In this document: in pieces, positions 1 through 11,971 of the stretch
How positions within the stretch are numbered: position 1 is the first letter of the stretch
Layout of the letters: every line of letters starts with the position of its first letter
DNA from: Morchella semilibera
Taxonomy: Eukaryota > Ascomycota > Pezizomycetes > Pezizales > Morchellaceae
Reading direction: 5' to 3'
Assembly: GCA_009192285.1 (NCBI GenBank)
Contig: CM018607.1
Location: 558,001-622,000 of the forward strand
Length of the DNA stretch: 64,000 nt
Translations under genes and position numbers: made by a program
Notes under the pieces: generated by a model
The model's input: only the letters and a program-made list of their open reading frames with translations
The model's database searches: none
Told to the model about the DNA's origin: nothing

Positions 1-1838
1 TCCTCTACAGTCATAGCCCACCTTTTGCTGTTCACGTGGCATTCTCATGATAGCGGGGAGATCCGAAAATGTAGCTAGCCAATGCAAACATATATGCACT
101 ATGTAAAGTACTTATCTGGTGCGCGTGCGGCTTATAATCAGCTGTGAATGCAATGCATGATTACAACGACCCCTCACTCTTTATCCCGCAGCTTGGAATT
201 GCGACTCATTTATAATTATATAATTAATTACATGTATATCAAAACAGACTTAGAAGGATTACCAAAATGGGCTTTTGCATTTTCCTGGAGTTAGCGATTC
301 AGGGGATCGGCCAGTAATAAATAGTACTTGGTGTTTAAGATATATTTGTATTGATTGATCTTTCGCTGAACCTGGGGCCAGAGCCTAGCTAGGGTAATAA
401 AAAACCGGCAAAACACAATGCTACGAGTAGCCAAAGCGAGACTTGGGGCCTTCTACTACGTAAAAACTAACCGCCAAACCTGCAGCCAAGGAATATTTGT
501 ATGTGAAGCCTCGATCAACAGGGAACCCGCTGAGCAGGGAAACGGAGTATGCCCGCAGAATTTTAGTATCTGCCTACAGTACATACACATGCACAGGGAA
601 TAGAAAGCTTGTTCCTGCTAACCTTTCCTCCGCTTGAAAGACCCCACTACACTGAAGCTGGTTAGCATATGTTAAAGAAAAGCTTACGCGTGTACCATGT
701 TTCATAGAACAACGGTTACACCTACCGCCGGGAAAATGTTAGATACATGTACTCGTAAGTATTGATTGACTGATTGTTACTTGGTTAGGTAGGTAGATTT
801 TGTGATAAAACTTGCCAGAGCCCCTGACCAAACTGCGGGGGTTAGACGTACTACATGTATGCCTAAATCAGTCTATTCAAAGGTGGTAGGTGCCGAATTA
901 CAACCCTAACCCTGAGTTTCTATTGAGTAGTATGTATGTACTATATATATACCTACATAAATGTTAATCCCCCACAATCTCACGGCCAAGAAGCGGCAGC
1001 CCCGACATAGAACGAACGGGAAACGGGCTCAGGAGACGCCTCCCTAGTGTAAATATGCAAACCTACATGCACCATACGCTACCCCCTAAAACTACACTTC
1101 CAATTCCCATATGCTAAGGAAAGTTCCGTAATTGGAAGTATTTAGAACCAAGCAATAACCCTAAATTCCGAATCCCAGTGACATGAAGAAGGAAGCAAAG
1201 ACCTAAGCTAGAGTCCCCTTCCTTTGTGACCTACGTGTCATACTTTGATAAACAAATTAATACTATAGTTAACTGCCTCGGGAGCAATGGCGAGTCGCAA
1301 AAAACGACGAAACTGTAGATTTCAGCCAATCATGACACTTGATATTTTGCTGGGCACCACTATATAATTATTTCAATGTCCTAGACACCCTTCTTGTCGC
1401 TCAACCGGTCTCGTCGTTGCTCCAAAGCTGACTATAGTCCTAAGCAAGACATCATATTAATACTATGATTAGCCCCCCTATAACACGCCGGCAAAAACAT
1501 CGCAACCTACTAAAACACATTACCTGGAGCCTATGCGGCTACCTTATATGTGTTATTACATGGGAACGTGTTTTCGACTCTGTCTTGAACTGACATTTAA
1601 TATTTGTTAAGCTACGTGTCTGGCTATGAACCTGTGCCTGGGATTTCGTTCCGATCATTCATTCCAGGTACTCCACACCACCTCCATGTTTATTTCTAAT
1701 ATAGATGATAATATACTTCCCAATTAAAATATCACTCCTAGATCTCCTGGGGTCTCGATTTACCATGCATTCGATTTCGGTCTACTTTCAGATAAGAGCA
1801 AGATAAGCTATCAACCGGTAATATAATTTGAACTCGTG
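1..1838. other. Gene-free AT-rich intergenic DNA
   Basis: No open frame here has coding character or a recognisable domain; the only ORF of about 60 codons (418-603) looks random. The palindrome TACATGTA occurs at 229, 744 and 852. I see no tRNA, transposon end or other element. Confidence 0.6.
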
Positions 1839-1905
1839 ACCGGAAACCGATCGCCAAGAACTAAAAATTTAGACTCAGAAGTTGGTTGCCAAAACGCTCT
1901 ATTAA
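1839..1905 (-). repeat. Solo arm of a palindromic repeat also present at 57,379-57,440
   Basis: About 60 bp match, with roughly five mismatches, the reverse complement of 57,379-57,440. Both contain CGCCAAGRACTAAAAATTTA. The copy near 57 kb is one arm of a 367-bp inverted-repeat element, so this is an isolated arm or the relic of a deleted copy. Confidence 0.7.
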
Positions 1906-1948
1906 ATCATTAAATCGAGCCGGCATTGTTTGTTTTTACGTTTCTTGG

Positions 1949-2110
1949 TACAGCCATACCTCGCTATAAGAAACCTCGCTACAAGAAAAACCCCCCTATA
2001 AGAAACAACACACAGGGTACACGCTAAGGATTCTGCACTAAAATCTCACTTGCTATAAGAAACAAAAACCGCCGTAAACTTGGCGTTTCTTATAGCGAGG
2101 TGTCGCTGTA
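1949..2110. mobile_element. MITE with pogo/Tc1-type inverted ends and TA duplication
   Basis: The 158-bp body (1951-2108) is flanked by TA on both sides. The two ends match over 26 bases counted from the TA (TACAGCCATACCTCGCTATA against TACAGCGACACCTCGCTATA, then AGAAAC in both), with two mismatches. Further CTATAAGAAAC copies lie inside. TA duplication and ends of this style are typical of pogo/Fot-type elements. The ends do not match the intact pogo element at 57.8 kb, so a different transposase must have moved it. It has no coding capacity. Confidence 0.85.
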
Positions 2111-5100
2111 ATGATACTATAGGTACTTAGTTTAGTTCTGGAGACTTTCCCCTAACCCCGTAGTACTCGTTTACGAAAAGAACCAGTTGCTCAGGGCATT
2201 TGTATGGACTAGCGATGATCTCTGTTCCAGTCATTTGCATTTTCTGGTGGTAAACGAGTATGAAGACTGGAAGTAGAGATCTAAAAACAAAGTTTAGGTG
2301 GCTTTTCCAGCCAATAGGACAATTTTACCAATAGGTATCCATGTACTCGGGTCAGGCAAATAGAACCTGAACATAAAAACGCGCTAGCAGGGTCAAAGTG
2401 ATGGCTACCAGAAAACCGATGTTCAGGTTCTTCTTGCCTACCCCCAGTACTTGGGTGTAGCGAAAGATGATCAGAACCTGATAAGATAGGATGCCCACAC
2501 ACCCGAGTACCTACACTCCGACCGATCGACCACTGGTGCAAAATAAAAACTTCAATCCCGATTCGACGCCGCGTGGGGCAGTTACCTCAAATGGCGTTAA
2601 CTCTCACATCCGGGGCCGGGGCCGTGTTCAATTCGGAGGCTCACCGAAGAGGGTATTTTTTTCAGTTACATTAGAAATCATACTACGTACCATATAACTC
2701 GCCCGCAATATTAAGAACGGCCGTTGATATTTTTCACTTGAACCATCAACAGACTTCACTTTTTGTGGAGAGGAATATGGTAATCCGGAGGAGCTTAGAG
2801 CAGTATCTACATGGAATTTTATAGTGGCTCCTCGCCGCTATTCATCCAGTCTCTAGTTTATTATAGGCTGAGCTCTGTATATTTCGACTGTAAGAGGTAC
2901 GGCTATCCTGTTGGAGTTTTTACATACGGTACTATGACTTGTTAATTAAACAGACGCTTAGTGTAAGTATACAGGAGGGTAAAAACTAGGACCCGAGGCG
3001 GTCTACAGGAAGAAATATAAGCTTTTACCATAAAATTCTGTAGTTTATGTTTATGTAGACAGATATATATGTACAGGACGCGGCGCTGATACCGAGAGAG
3101 CCTTAAGTGTACTGGTTAAAGTAAGATATAGCTAAGCCAAATGAGTGATCCCCCATGATGTTCGCTCTGACTGACCGTGTGGCCTACAGCTACAAGCCTC
3201 TGTATGGCCTGTATTTCAGCCATTGGACAATTAAGTAAGTATTCAGGACCGCTTTTTGCACCCGTATGGGTCTTAGTGGACCAAATATAAGAAAGATACA
3301 GAATGATCATTATTTTGGACTACCCCTCTATATAATCTACTATGATAGCTAGCTTCACACAGATACAGAATTAATCCGGCCTAAGCACGCATCATAGCTT
3401 CAAACCCTTGTGTACACCAATTCGCAGACTTTGCGCAACTACCTAGCTACTATACTGGAGTTTAATATCCTCTGGTGCATTTACTATGGCCCACAACTAG
3501 CTCGTGGCTATACCATCACTCAGACATGCATTTAGTTAGCCCATAGGCCATAGTCGGAGTACCTTTGTCATTTATTATCTATACTCCACATGCACACGGT
3601 ATGCAACCCGAGGTTATGGCCAAATCTCAGTACCAACTGTACCTGAGACGAGCAAACCCAGTAAATAAATAAAAACGAAAACAAACGAAAGAAAAGAAAA
3701 GAAAAGAAAAAGCCCTGCAACCCTAACCAACTTGGTGCGCTCGCTATCTCGAGCCTAGCTCATCATTCATCAACCAAGAAATTTTCTCCCAAACGTAAGA
3801 GGTAAGGAAAGGTGAACAAAACAAATGTCGCTAACCAATTTCGAATACGGCTGTCTCTCCCACCCCCCTTCTTGCATTTTCACAGTCCTAACACCATCTA
3901 GATAATGTAGGTCCTAATGAACCAAACCCTAAAAAATGAGTCAATACTGAGATATACAAATTTTGCTGGAGCTATCCCTAGTGTTAACTGTTCCGGCTTT
4001 GTTTTTACGTACCCTTCATTATATTTCATGCGTTAAGGCACGTAACAATATACCAACGGAGCAGTCTATGCATTTAGTTCTAAGAATATAGGTCCTACTC
4101 CATCTGCCTGTTTTCACCAGGGTCCCCGTCTCGCTTTCTAGTGCCGTGTCCGGTCGCTCATAACCCCACGCACCATGAACCGACACCTAGTTCACAAGAA
4201 ACTATAATATGCGGGGCATTGTGTAGTGATAAAGTTGTCCTGGAAATTCTTGGCAGTAGGAGGAAGGGGCTACTGTTAACCACTACCCCTAGGAGAAGCC
4301 TAATTAAGTATATACACACTAGATGGGCTCCTATGAGAATAACGCACCTAAGGAGAAACGGAGCTAGTAAATAGGGCCATGGTATAGCCCCCAAATACGC
4401 ACATCCCCCATGCGGAGGATATCGGATCGGGTTGAACGGATCGGGTTGAAATACAACAGACACAGGTGCTTCTCGCTTTCTCGGGGCTGAAGGTGCATGG
4501 CTATGATGAACGATATGTTCTGTATCGATATAGGCTCTTGGCGCTGTCTTTGAGTTTCGAACTATATGGATACGAAACGAGGCAAGAAGGTTATTCAAAA
4601 AGAAGATATATAGATTGTGAGGGAGTAAGGAGATCTTGAGTATTTTCTAGATACCTTTGCCCTAATACTTGCACTCCTTTGTTTTAGATTCCCCAATTGC
4701 AAGGCCCCATCGATCTATATGTCCAAGATCTTTCAAAGTCCTTGTCGAGGGAAGAGGCCTTAGAGTTGTGTCCATCGCGAGTTTCTAACGTCATTATGTC
4801 GTCAGTATTATCCTTACACGTACTTAATTCAGTTTCTTAGGAGATACATGTGCTGATAGAATTCGTGTTTGGCTGAAGGAAATAAGGTGATTCTACATGT
4901 GTTACATGCTCTCCTTGTGTATCCCACACCGAACACGGGGAATCTATATACAGTAAAGACGGGGTAAAGAAAACCATGCTTGATGCTCTCTATATTCGTA
5001 GCCGTCTGAGGGGGTGTAGTGGAGTGTAGAAGGCCTAGGGCTTTCGCTAGGGGGCGCGTGTGGGGGGTTTCTTTTTGTTTATTTAGAGTAGGTTGAGTAT

Positions 5101-5362
5101 AGTGACACTTTTTTGAGGCGGTAGATGCCTTAAAAATGGAAAGATAGGGAGATCGATCGCGAGAGCATGAGCATGTTATAGTATAAGACACAGTGTAAAT
5201 TGGACAGCGTCCGACCCGAAACCTAAGCCAAGTATGGTCTGCGCCCACGGCCAGATCAATATATGCACCCCAATAAGAGCCACCGATTTCGCCTACAACT
5301 GCCCCATACTTACATCGGGACTAACTAATTAGCTAAGTTGTATTTATCAACCCCTATAGTAG
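2111..5362. other. Gene-free intergenic DNA with minor repeats
   Basis: No convincing gene. ORFs of up to 146 codons (4158-4598 and 4829-5248, minus) lack domains and coding bias. 2134-2169 is a dispersed fragment related to 49,439-49,470 (shared AGTTCTGGAGA and TTCCCCTA). 3680-3712 is an A-rich AAAAG/AAAAC microsatellite. A short direct repeat GGATCGGGTTGAA occurs twice near 4425-4452. Confidence 0.55.
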
Positions 5363-5371
5363 GCTACACGC
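5363..5371. repeat. Left 9-bp target-site duplication of the large composite transposon
   Basis: GCTACACGC at 5363-5371 is repeated exactly at 21,630-21,638, directly outside the inverted ends TAGTCTCGT and ACGAGACTA. A perfect 9-bp match placed exactly at both ends 16 kb apart defines the element's limits. Confidence 0.85.
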
Positions 5372-5450
5372 TAGTCTCGTGCCCATCCCCTATTTTGGTG
5401 TGGTTGGAGATGTAGTATTTTTTTATGTATCCACACCAGTAGGGTCTGGA
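5372..5450 (+). repeat. Left terminal region of the composite transposon
   Basis: Starts TAGTCTCGTGCCCA and continues through CTATTTTGGTGTGG to CCACACC, a small internal hairpin. It matches, as reverse complement, the right part of the 100-bp derivative at 26,386-26,485 over about 65 bp, which confirms it as a mobile end rather than chance similarity. Confidence 0.75.
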
Positions 5451-5589
5451 GCAATAACTTTCCGGAATTACCCGGGAAAAGTCCGAAAGTTTAAATTTCC
5501 GTGATGACTAAGCACGGTTCTCCGCTTGGGTGCCCGCCGTCTCTATGACAACCGAGCACCTAGGCCGCACTAATAACATTCGCCGCCCT

Positions 5590-5694
5590 CGGTGCCATTT
5601 CTGTGTCCGCCGGTATCATTTCTGTGTCCGCCGGTGCCACTTCTGTGTCCGCCGGTGCCATTTCTGTGTCCGCCAGTGCCATTTCTGTACCCTA
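5590..5694 (+). repeat. 21-bp coding minisatellite, five units
   Basis: Units begin at 5590, 5611, 5632, 5653 and 5674 with consensus CGGTGCCATTTCTGTGTCCG plus C. The period is exactly seven codons, so expansion keeps the DUF6589 frame and yields repeated Arg-Cys-His-Phe-Cys-Val-Arg blocks. Units differ by only one to three bases, which suggests recent slippage. Confidence 0.9.
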
Positions 5695-7907
5695 TTAGTG
5701 ATGAATCGTACGTTTGATATCCCTTTGGCAGGGAGCTCTCCCGATGTTAGAATCATTGCAATACTCGGGTTCATTCGCCGAGAGTGCGAGTTTCGTTCTA
5801 TCAACCATTTTCTTCTCGAGTTGTTCGACTCGCAAGTCCCAGAAGTGAAGCGGAGGGTAGCTCCCGTGTGTGCTGCAAGGCGGGATGGCTTTGATGAAGT
5901 GATATCAACCTGGATTAAAGACCCTCGCACTGCGGAGCATGTTGAGAGAGCTACACCCGGTAGATTGATTGACCCTCCCCCCAAACCGAGAATCTATTAG
6001 ACTAACGATATAGTAGAATTCAGTTCTCGTGCTCGGAAAGAGCTCTTCCAGCAGCTCGCCGCCGAGCTTACTCTTCTCGGGGCTGATGATAGTCCCTTGA
6101 GATTACCATCAACTGCCTTCTCAATATACAACTGGGAGAGCTTTGACTACGTTCAATTAGCGGAGAAATATTCGATCAAATCTCCAACGGTATTCCAACT
6201 TGTCAAGTTTCTTTCAGGGCTTTCGGGACCCGATGATACCGTGCAGCAGCAGATTGATGATGATGTGGACGATAATGATCCTTTGATCCAAGAACAAAGA
6301 AACAAGGTCCTGGAAGCAGGAATACCTCCGGAGACGCCCGAAGCTCGGAGGCAAAGGAAAGGCCGGGACAGACTGCGGATAGCCACAACCGCAATGGGCA
6401 TCATTACCTTCTCCCGCTCTAGGAGAGCAAATATTCTTCAGACCACTTTGGGCTTTTTTGCGTATGCATCACGGACCCCTAAGAGAGTTATAAGTGTTTT
6501 AAATCGTTTCGGAATCACCTGTTCATATGAAACTATACTGGAATCCCTCCGTTCTAGCGCTACCGGTACTAGAGCAGCTATCAAAAAGCAGTGACAGGAC
6601 CGACCGTTTCTACTAACATACGATAATTGGGACCCTTATGTAAAGGTTATTGATGAACGTCTACATAACAAGAACATCCTGCATCATGCTACTCTTGGGG
6701 CTGTAATATACCTCTGGCAGAAAGACGGCACCACCTGGACTACTCGCTCGGAGTTTGATAACCCCGCAGCGGAAAGGCCCCCGGGATCAAGCCCGCTGTG
6801 TTCTATACCAAGCCAGTCCTGGGTACGCTCAGAGCTCATGATCAACTTCAACGCTCAAGATCTATTGGTACCAATCTGGGAAACTCTGAATAATCATTGG
6901 CCCATTGTCGGGGAATATCACATCTCCGAGATCCTCTGGAAGTACGCCGGAGAAGAAATGATAAAATCAGCCCACAAGTCTCGTCTTCAAATTCCTGAGA
7001 TTCACAAGTTGGCCCCGACCAAGGCGGATACATTCACTTTACTGGCAATTGATCAGAATGAGGGAACCTTGGAGGGAAACGCCGCAATATTTGATATTTT
7101 ATTAGAGGAATTATCGATAGACAAAGAAAAGGCTAATACGGATTGGTTAATACCCATATCTGGAGACCAGTTAATTGTATCCCGCCTCCAAACACTCCAA
7201 TTTCTCCGAGAACATGATATTGGTGTACACCATCTTACTTGGGTTCATCCAATAGCGGGCCTGTTTCATGTCCGGATGGCAACACTTCGAATGATATTTG
7301 ACGCGCATGAGGGTTCCGAAGATGGCCGGGACCCCATCTCCCTCCAGCGATTTGCGCTATTATTAGGTCGGACAGGGATATATGTAGGAGATGAAACAGC
7401 AGTAGACTTCCATAAAACACAATCCTTGCTAAACCAGGTTATCGATGCTCTGTTCCTTTGTTGCGCAATGACGAAACTACAGGTTACGGACATAAAAGCC
7501 TTCCGGGAAAAGTTGATTCTTGTCGATTGGCCTGAAATGGTTCAAGGGATTACCAGGGAGTAAGCCCGCCCCTCTCCGCCGTTATTGATAAGGACTGCCT
7601 CTCATCTCCAAATAGGATTCTCAACCCGCAAAAAGTCGCCTATCTTAGGACTGAGGATACAGCCAGCCGTGATATGGTGCATGAAAATGCTATTCTTTTA
7701 CTCCAGCATGGTATAGTAGCAAGAGAGTTGGTCCGGGCGATTAAAGATGGGGATACCGGCCGGGCTTCTATCATGCTCCAATACTTATCCTTGATGTTCC
7801 AAGGAAGCCGGCAATCAAAATACGCAATTGAGATGCTGGAATGGTCTGCCGGAATGCTCCGGACTTGGTCTAAAGACATGAAACTGTAACCCCCCCCCCT
7901 TCCGCCC

Positions 7908-8539
7908 TGTGACGGAGTAACCCGACGCAAAGAAGATAATAACAATGATGACGCAGATAGGCTCGAGGAGCACAGTCTACGTAACGAGGAGACTGACGAA
8001 GACAGAGGCAACACCAGCCAGGCACAAGCACAGGTACAGGCGAAGGCAAAGGTAAGGGCAAGGGCACAAGAGCGCAGAGCAGGGAGAGTGAGAACCGAAT
8101 GGATCTCAACGGGGACGATGAGGAGTACTATGAGTTCCTCTTGTCAGAGGAGCGAATCTGGGGTGCAAGAGGCTATGGCTTAGAAATAGGAGTAGATTCC
8201 TATGTACCAAGATAACAGGAAGACGAGACAGAGAGAAAAGAAAGAAAGAACTAAGAAAAACATCCATCCCCGCTATTTAACATACCTCCTCCACCAGTCC
8301 GCCAAGACTACATATCGTCATTCACAGAATCCCATAGAAACCCATCGCTACCACACCTCACAATCCTCCCCACCATCTCCGCTATTTACATTATCAATTC
8401 ATCACGCCATCGAACCTCCTAGAAATCCATGACGACACCCTCCACCTCGCATTCCCTGCTCTCGCTTAACATTTCCCCAACCACCACAACCGTGCATTGC
8501 CCACCGAACTGTCGGGACAGGTGCCAAGACGCCGGGACA
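7908..8539 (-). mobile_element. Solo LTR of the chromovirus-2 family, inside an intron
   Basis: 632 bp from TGTGACGGAG to GCCGGGACA, flanked by a perfect 5-bp duplication CGCCC (7903-7907 and 8540-8544). It matches the LTRs of the complete element at 41,208-47,560 along its length with scattered differences, so it is older. No internal region remains, as expected after LTR-LTR recombination. It lies wholly within intron 2 of the DUF6589 gene. Confidence 0.93.
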
Positions 8540-9108
8540 CGCCCCTATCCCTCTGTGGTTTTATTAATATTGAGTTAGGCTTTGGTTAAATCACTGCGTA
8601 GTAAATCTGAGCGGCAGAGAAAGTAAATTTATACCAGTAGACCAGTACAATGAATATATCGTCCGAGAGGTTTCCGATAGTCATAATCCTAGGAGTACTG
8701 GTGCGACTGATAACTTTTTACGCACTGTGATCGCCTCGAACATTATCAACTTTAGTAACGTCAAGAGAAGAGTCGCAAAAGTAGCAGGTGCTATTAATTA
8801 CGGGTCTAAACATAGCGCCATATCGGAGACTGTGGACGTTGAACGATTGGTGGCCGACTTAATTAATAGGAATGTTTTCATATTCACCCCCGGCCGGGAC
8901 CATATTGGTTCCGTAAAAATAACAGAGGCTACTGATTTGTGGAGTAAGGGATGGGGGAAGCTGCGATCTGGCCTCCCCATTGCTGAATTGATGGAAAGAA
9001 AAAATCACCGGCTTGGCGATTCTGGAGAAGATTTGGCTGATGAGCTTGGTGTGAGTGTAACTGTTGATAATGATGAAGAATAGGATCAAAAAATATATTA
9101 TTAGAACT

Positions 9109-9495
9109 CTATTTAGCTGGCCCAGTATGGTTGCCGGGGGCGCTGGACTCCGCCGGAGTTTTCTCGCGCCTTCGCCTCTTAGCTACGGGGCCCTCCGGAG
9201 CTTCCGCCCCCTTTTTCTTCTTGTTGCGGGATCCCAAGGGCCTGCCCACATTAGTCCTTTTTGTAGCAGTTGTATTTGTGATATTTTCAAGAGCTTCTCT
9301 TTGTGAAGGTTCTCCGTTATCCTGGGGCAGGGGTTCTTTTCTTCTCCGCATGTTCCAAGCGCTACGTATTTCCTGTGCCATAGCGGGTATAGCGACCACT
9401 GCCTCAGAAACTTCGGCAAAAACAGGGTCATTCCTACCACGAGGTTGTGGTAGTTGGAGACCTGGCGTGCTAAGGTATGCATCCGCCTCTAACAC
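9109..9495 (-). pseudogene. Basic, AT-hook-like C-terminal tail, probably part of the RecQ-like protein
   Basis: Encodes about 128 residues ending in a strongly basic stretch: GRPLGSRNKKKK, which resembles an AT-hook, followed by KRRRREK, a likely nuclear signal. It lies directly downstream of the helicase reading frame but one frame away. It is either the helicase C-terminus displaced by a frameshift or unseen intron, or a separate small protein. DNA-binding is inferred from composition only. The facing DUF6589 gene ends 25 bp away, so the two genes converge. Confidence 0.5.
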
Positions 9496-9591
9496 ATAAC
9501 GTTGGCTCGGGGTTGCAGGGAGTAGCGGAGGGGGGTTGGTGGCCGACTACGGACATATCTTTGGATCCCGCTCACAAGCCTCTCGGCTCCA

Positions 9592-9728
9592 CATCAGCAA
9601 GACTTTATTTGTCTCCTGATGTCTCCTGAGCCTCAGGAGACTCAAAGAATATCTAGGAGTCTCGGGAGACTCTCAGGAGACCCGGGAGACTGCTGGGAGA
9701 CTCCAGTCACAAGTTGAGTTTGCTGATG
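9592..9728 (+). mobile_element. 137-bp MITE, copy A (CA duplication)
   Basis: Ends CATCAGCAAG and TTTGCTGATG; flanking dinucleotide CA on both sides. It contains the perfect hairpin GTCTCCTGAG-C-CTCAGGAGAC and repeated GGAGAC motifs. Copies B, C and D have the same length. It interrupts the C-terminal part of the helicase gene. Confidence 0.9.
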
Positions 9729-11732
9729 CAGCCTCGAGCGGGGAAAAATCCAAGTTATATTCGGGAAGCAATACAGCCTCTAGTTCCTTGACAGATTTGA
9801 TTTCATTTGCATATGTTGCTATCCTCAGGATCTCATTAGGCCCCATTAGCCAATTATCAGGCAAAACAGGGAAGAATTGGGGCTGGCCCGGAGAGACAAA
9901 TAATTCCGCAAATCATCAGCGATTCCATCTATGCAATTCCGTACTAATATGTGCTATTTGGTTGGGCGTCGCGGGCGACACCAGGCCATGTGATCTCTTT
10001 TTGATTGCGAGGGAATTAATGGCGAATGGTGAAAACAACTCTAATGGTATTTGATCTCGCACTGTGATATTGAGATCCGGGTTCAATGTCAAAACATGGG
10101 AGAGGCAATTATCGCAGTTTTGGCATCCAATACCTTGAACGGGGAAGCCTCTGGGCTCTCCTGCAACCTCGAGGCGATTAAAGCTTTGACCGGAACCCTT
10201 GTCGTCCATCAAATATAGTGATAATTGCCGGCGACATCCTGTGGTAGATATCCACCAAAGTAGTTGGGTGTCGACAGACTTGAGCCTCTTAATCTCGGCG
10301 ACTGTTACGGATCCCCGGACCCCATTTAACGGAATAGCTATTTGTTCCGCATATATTCCTTTCAAGAACTCTTCGCAACCGGGTTTAGCTGATTGGCGGA
10401 AACGTATAAAGGGATGCCCGTCTTCGCGGCTGATAGACTTGTCCTTCTCATAGAAAAGACAGACTGTGCCCCTAAGCTTTGGGTCTCGTGCACATCGCCC
10501 GAATCACTGCCACAGAGTGTCAAATGCACCAATGGGTATTTTGTATTGTATGACTCTCACAACATTGCGGACATTAACACCCATCCCAGCATATCTGTGC
10601 ATATGAGAATACGGATCCCCCCATCGATAAATAGCTTCATATTCGCCTTATTAGCCGCATCGGAGATTATTGACGAGTAAGCCCGTACAATCGGAAGATT
10701 TCTCCAGCATCGGGGCAACTTGTTTATTAGTCTTCGGACAACTGCTTGTGCCCCAACCCTGTTATCGATAAACACCATAGTCTTCGGAATATCTTCCCAA
10801 AACCACTCTGGTACCAAACTTCCTGGTGGAGAGTCCAGCAGAAGCATATCCAGATCGGCATATGTATCAACCGGGTTTCTAATCGGTGCGCATGCTAGAA
10901 ACAAGTTTGGTCGGTCTACCGATTCCCATATCAAGATGGTATCATGAGTCAAATGTAGGCTTCTATGCGTAAAATTAAGGGCAGATATATATAGTGTTGT
11001 TGACAGCGCCATAAACGGGGTCTGCGGGAAAAATGCGCGTAAAGACCCAATGTTGGAGTACTCGGGTCTAAATGCCGGCCCGGAGCCTGAGGCGCCCCAT
11101 TTGAAGATGCAATGAGCTTCATCCACCACTACAGCGATCAAACGTTCCCGAAAAGTGGAAGTCTGGCAGTTGACTACTTTCCAGAATTCCAAATTGTCTG
11201 GTCTGGTCATTTTGGGAAAGGCATACACAATCTGAAACCGTCCATCTCGGACCCTTTTTATGAGATCCGGATCAGATTGTAAGGATTCTTGGGATAAGTA
11301 ACAAGCTCGTATGCCCTGCACTTGCAAGCCTTGAACCTAGCTGCTATATCAGAGAAGTCGAATCGGATATGTACCATCAACTTACCTGATCTTTCATCAA
11401 GCTGGTGATAGGGACGATAACCAGTATCAATTTCGACGGCTGGTTAGCAATGAGCGCCTGGAAGGCTATACTTTTTCCTCCGCCAGTGGGCGCAATTACC
11501 ACAACATCCTGGCCCGAGGTGACCAGAAAGCCCGATTGGGCTTGCCAGTCGTGAAGTTCGAAACCAAGCTTGCGGGAAACCTTCCGAGAGTAAGAATCCA
11601 GGGCATTTTTCTCCTGTCGGGTGTATATTATCTCTTCCACAGGCAAAAACTGGGCAGGAAGGTGGACAACGCGATCCAAAGGGGCCGGAGAAATAGGTGT
11701 GTCTCTCTCTGCCGCTCTCTGAGCATCACCAA

Positions 11733-11869
11733 CATCAGCAAGACTTCATTTGTCTCCTGATGTCTCCTGAGCCTCAGGAGACTCAAAAAATATCCGAGGG
11801 TCTCAGGAGACTCTCAGGAGACCCGGGAGACTGTTGGGAGACTCCAGTCACAAGTTGAGTTTGCTGATG
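11733..11869 (+). mobile_element. 137-bp MITE, copy B (AA duplication)
   Basis: Same ends and length as copy A, flanked by AA. It splits the first exon of the helicase gene; deleting the element and one AA joins the two coding halves in frame. This is strong internal evidence that the duplication is exactly 2 bp. Confidence 0.93.
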
Positions 11870-11971
11870 AATGGTATCTGGATCGACGTATCCATCACGA
11901 GCGGCGTATTCACTAAGAGCTGTCAGTCTCTGACGAAACGACAAGGCTGTCGTTGCCCTCTTGGGGGGCAT

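Larger units (their letters stand above)
5545..9083 (+). pseudogene. DUF6589-domain protein, putative transposase of the composite transposon (decayed)
   Basis: Three exons (5545-7559, 7616-7885, 8579-9083) give a frame of about 929 codons. Intron 1 is 56 nt (GTAAGC...AATAG). Intron 2 (GTAACC...GTTAG) holds a solo LTR. Joining the exons restores phase exactly at both junctions. DUF6589 signatures: an early YDNW segment near 6620, the central GDQLIVSRLQ motif near 7168-7200 followed by GLFHVRMA, and a C-terminal WLNHCVVNLSG segment spanning intron 2. The N-terminus holds five copies of a CHFCVRR heptapeptide from a 21-bp tandem repeat. Two in-frame stops, TAG at 5998 and TGA at 6592, interrupt exon 1 with the same frame open on each side; both fit C-to-T change (CAG, CGA). 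ATG 5545 is the first ATG of the frame; the start is uncertain. Transposase function is inferred from family and context. Confidence 0.75.
9489..11971 (-). pseudogene. RecQ-like superfamily II DNA helicase of the composite transposon (decayed)
   Basis: Starts at ATG 11,971 (MPPKRATTALSF). Removing the 137-bp MITE plus one 2-bp duplication restores the N-terminal frame. A 49-nt intron (11,337-11,385, GTAAGT...CTAG) follows. Motifs in order: APTGGGKS (Walker A), SLMKDQ, DEAH in VVVDEAHCIFKWG, and motif V around TDMLG. A RecQ-type zinc segment has CRRQLSLYLMD and then CQNCDNC. Lesions: a one-base deletion near 10,585 in motif V (the expected GMGVNV is read in the next frame), TGA at 10,504-10,506 where RecQ proteins have Arg (CGA to TGA), tandem TGA codons at 9913-9918, a MITE (9592-9728) and a terminal TAG. 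Helicase class is clear. A role in transposition is inferred from its place inside the element. Confidence 0.82.

Noticed and set aside
4158-5248. Minus-strand ORFs of 146 and 139 codons
   Set aside because: No domain, no coding bias, no plausible splice structure; they lie in AT-rich intergenic DNA.
7908-8539. Short ORFs within the solo LTR
   Set aside because: They recur in all LTR copies with different breaks and reflect LTR sequence, not genes.
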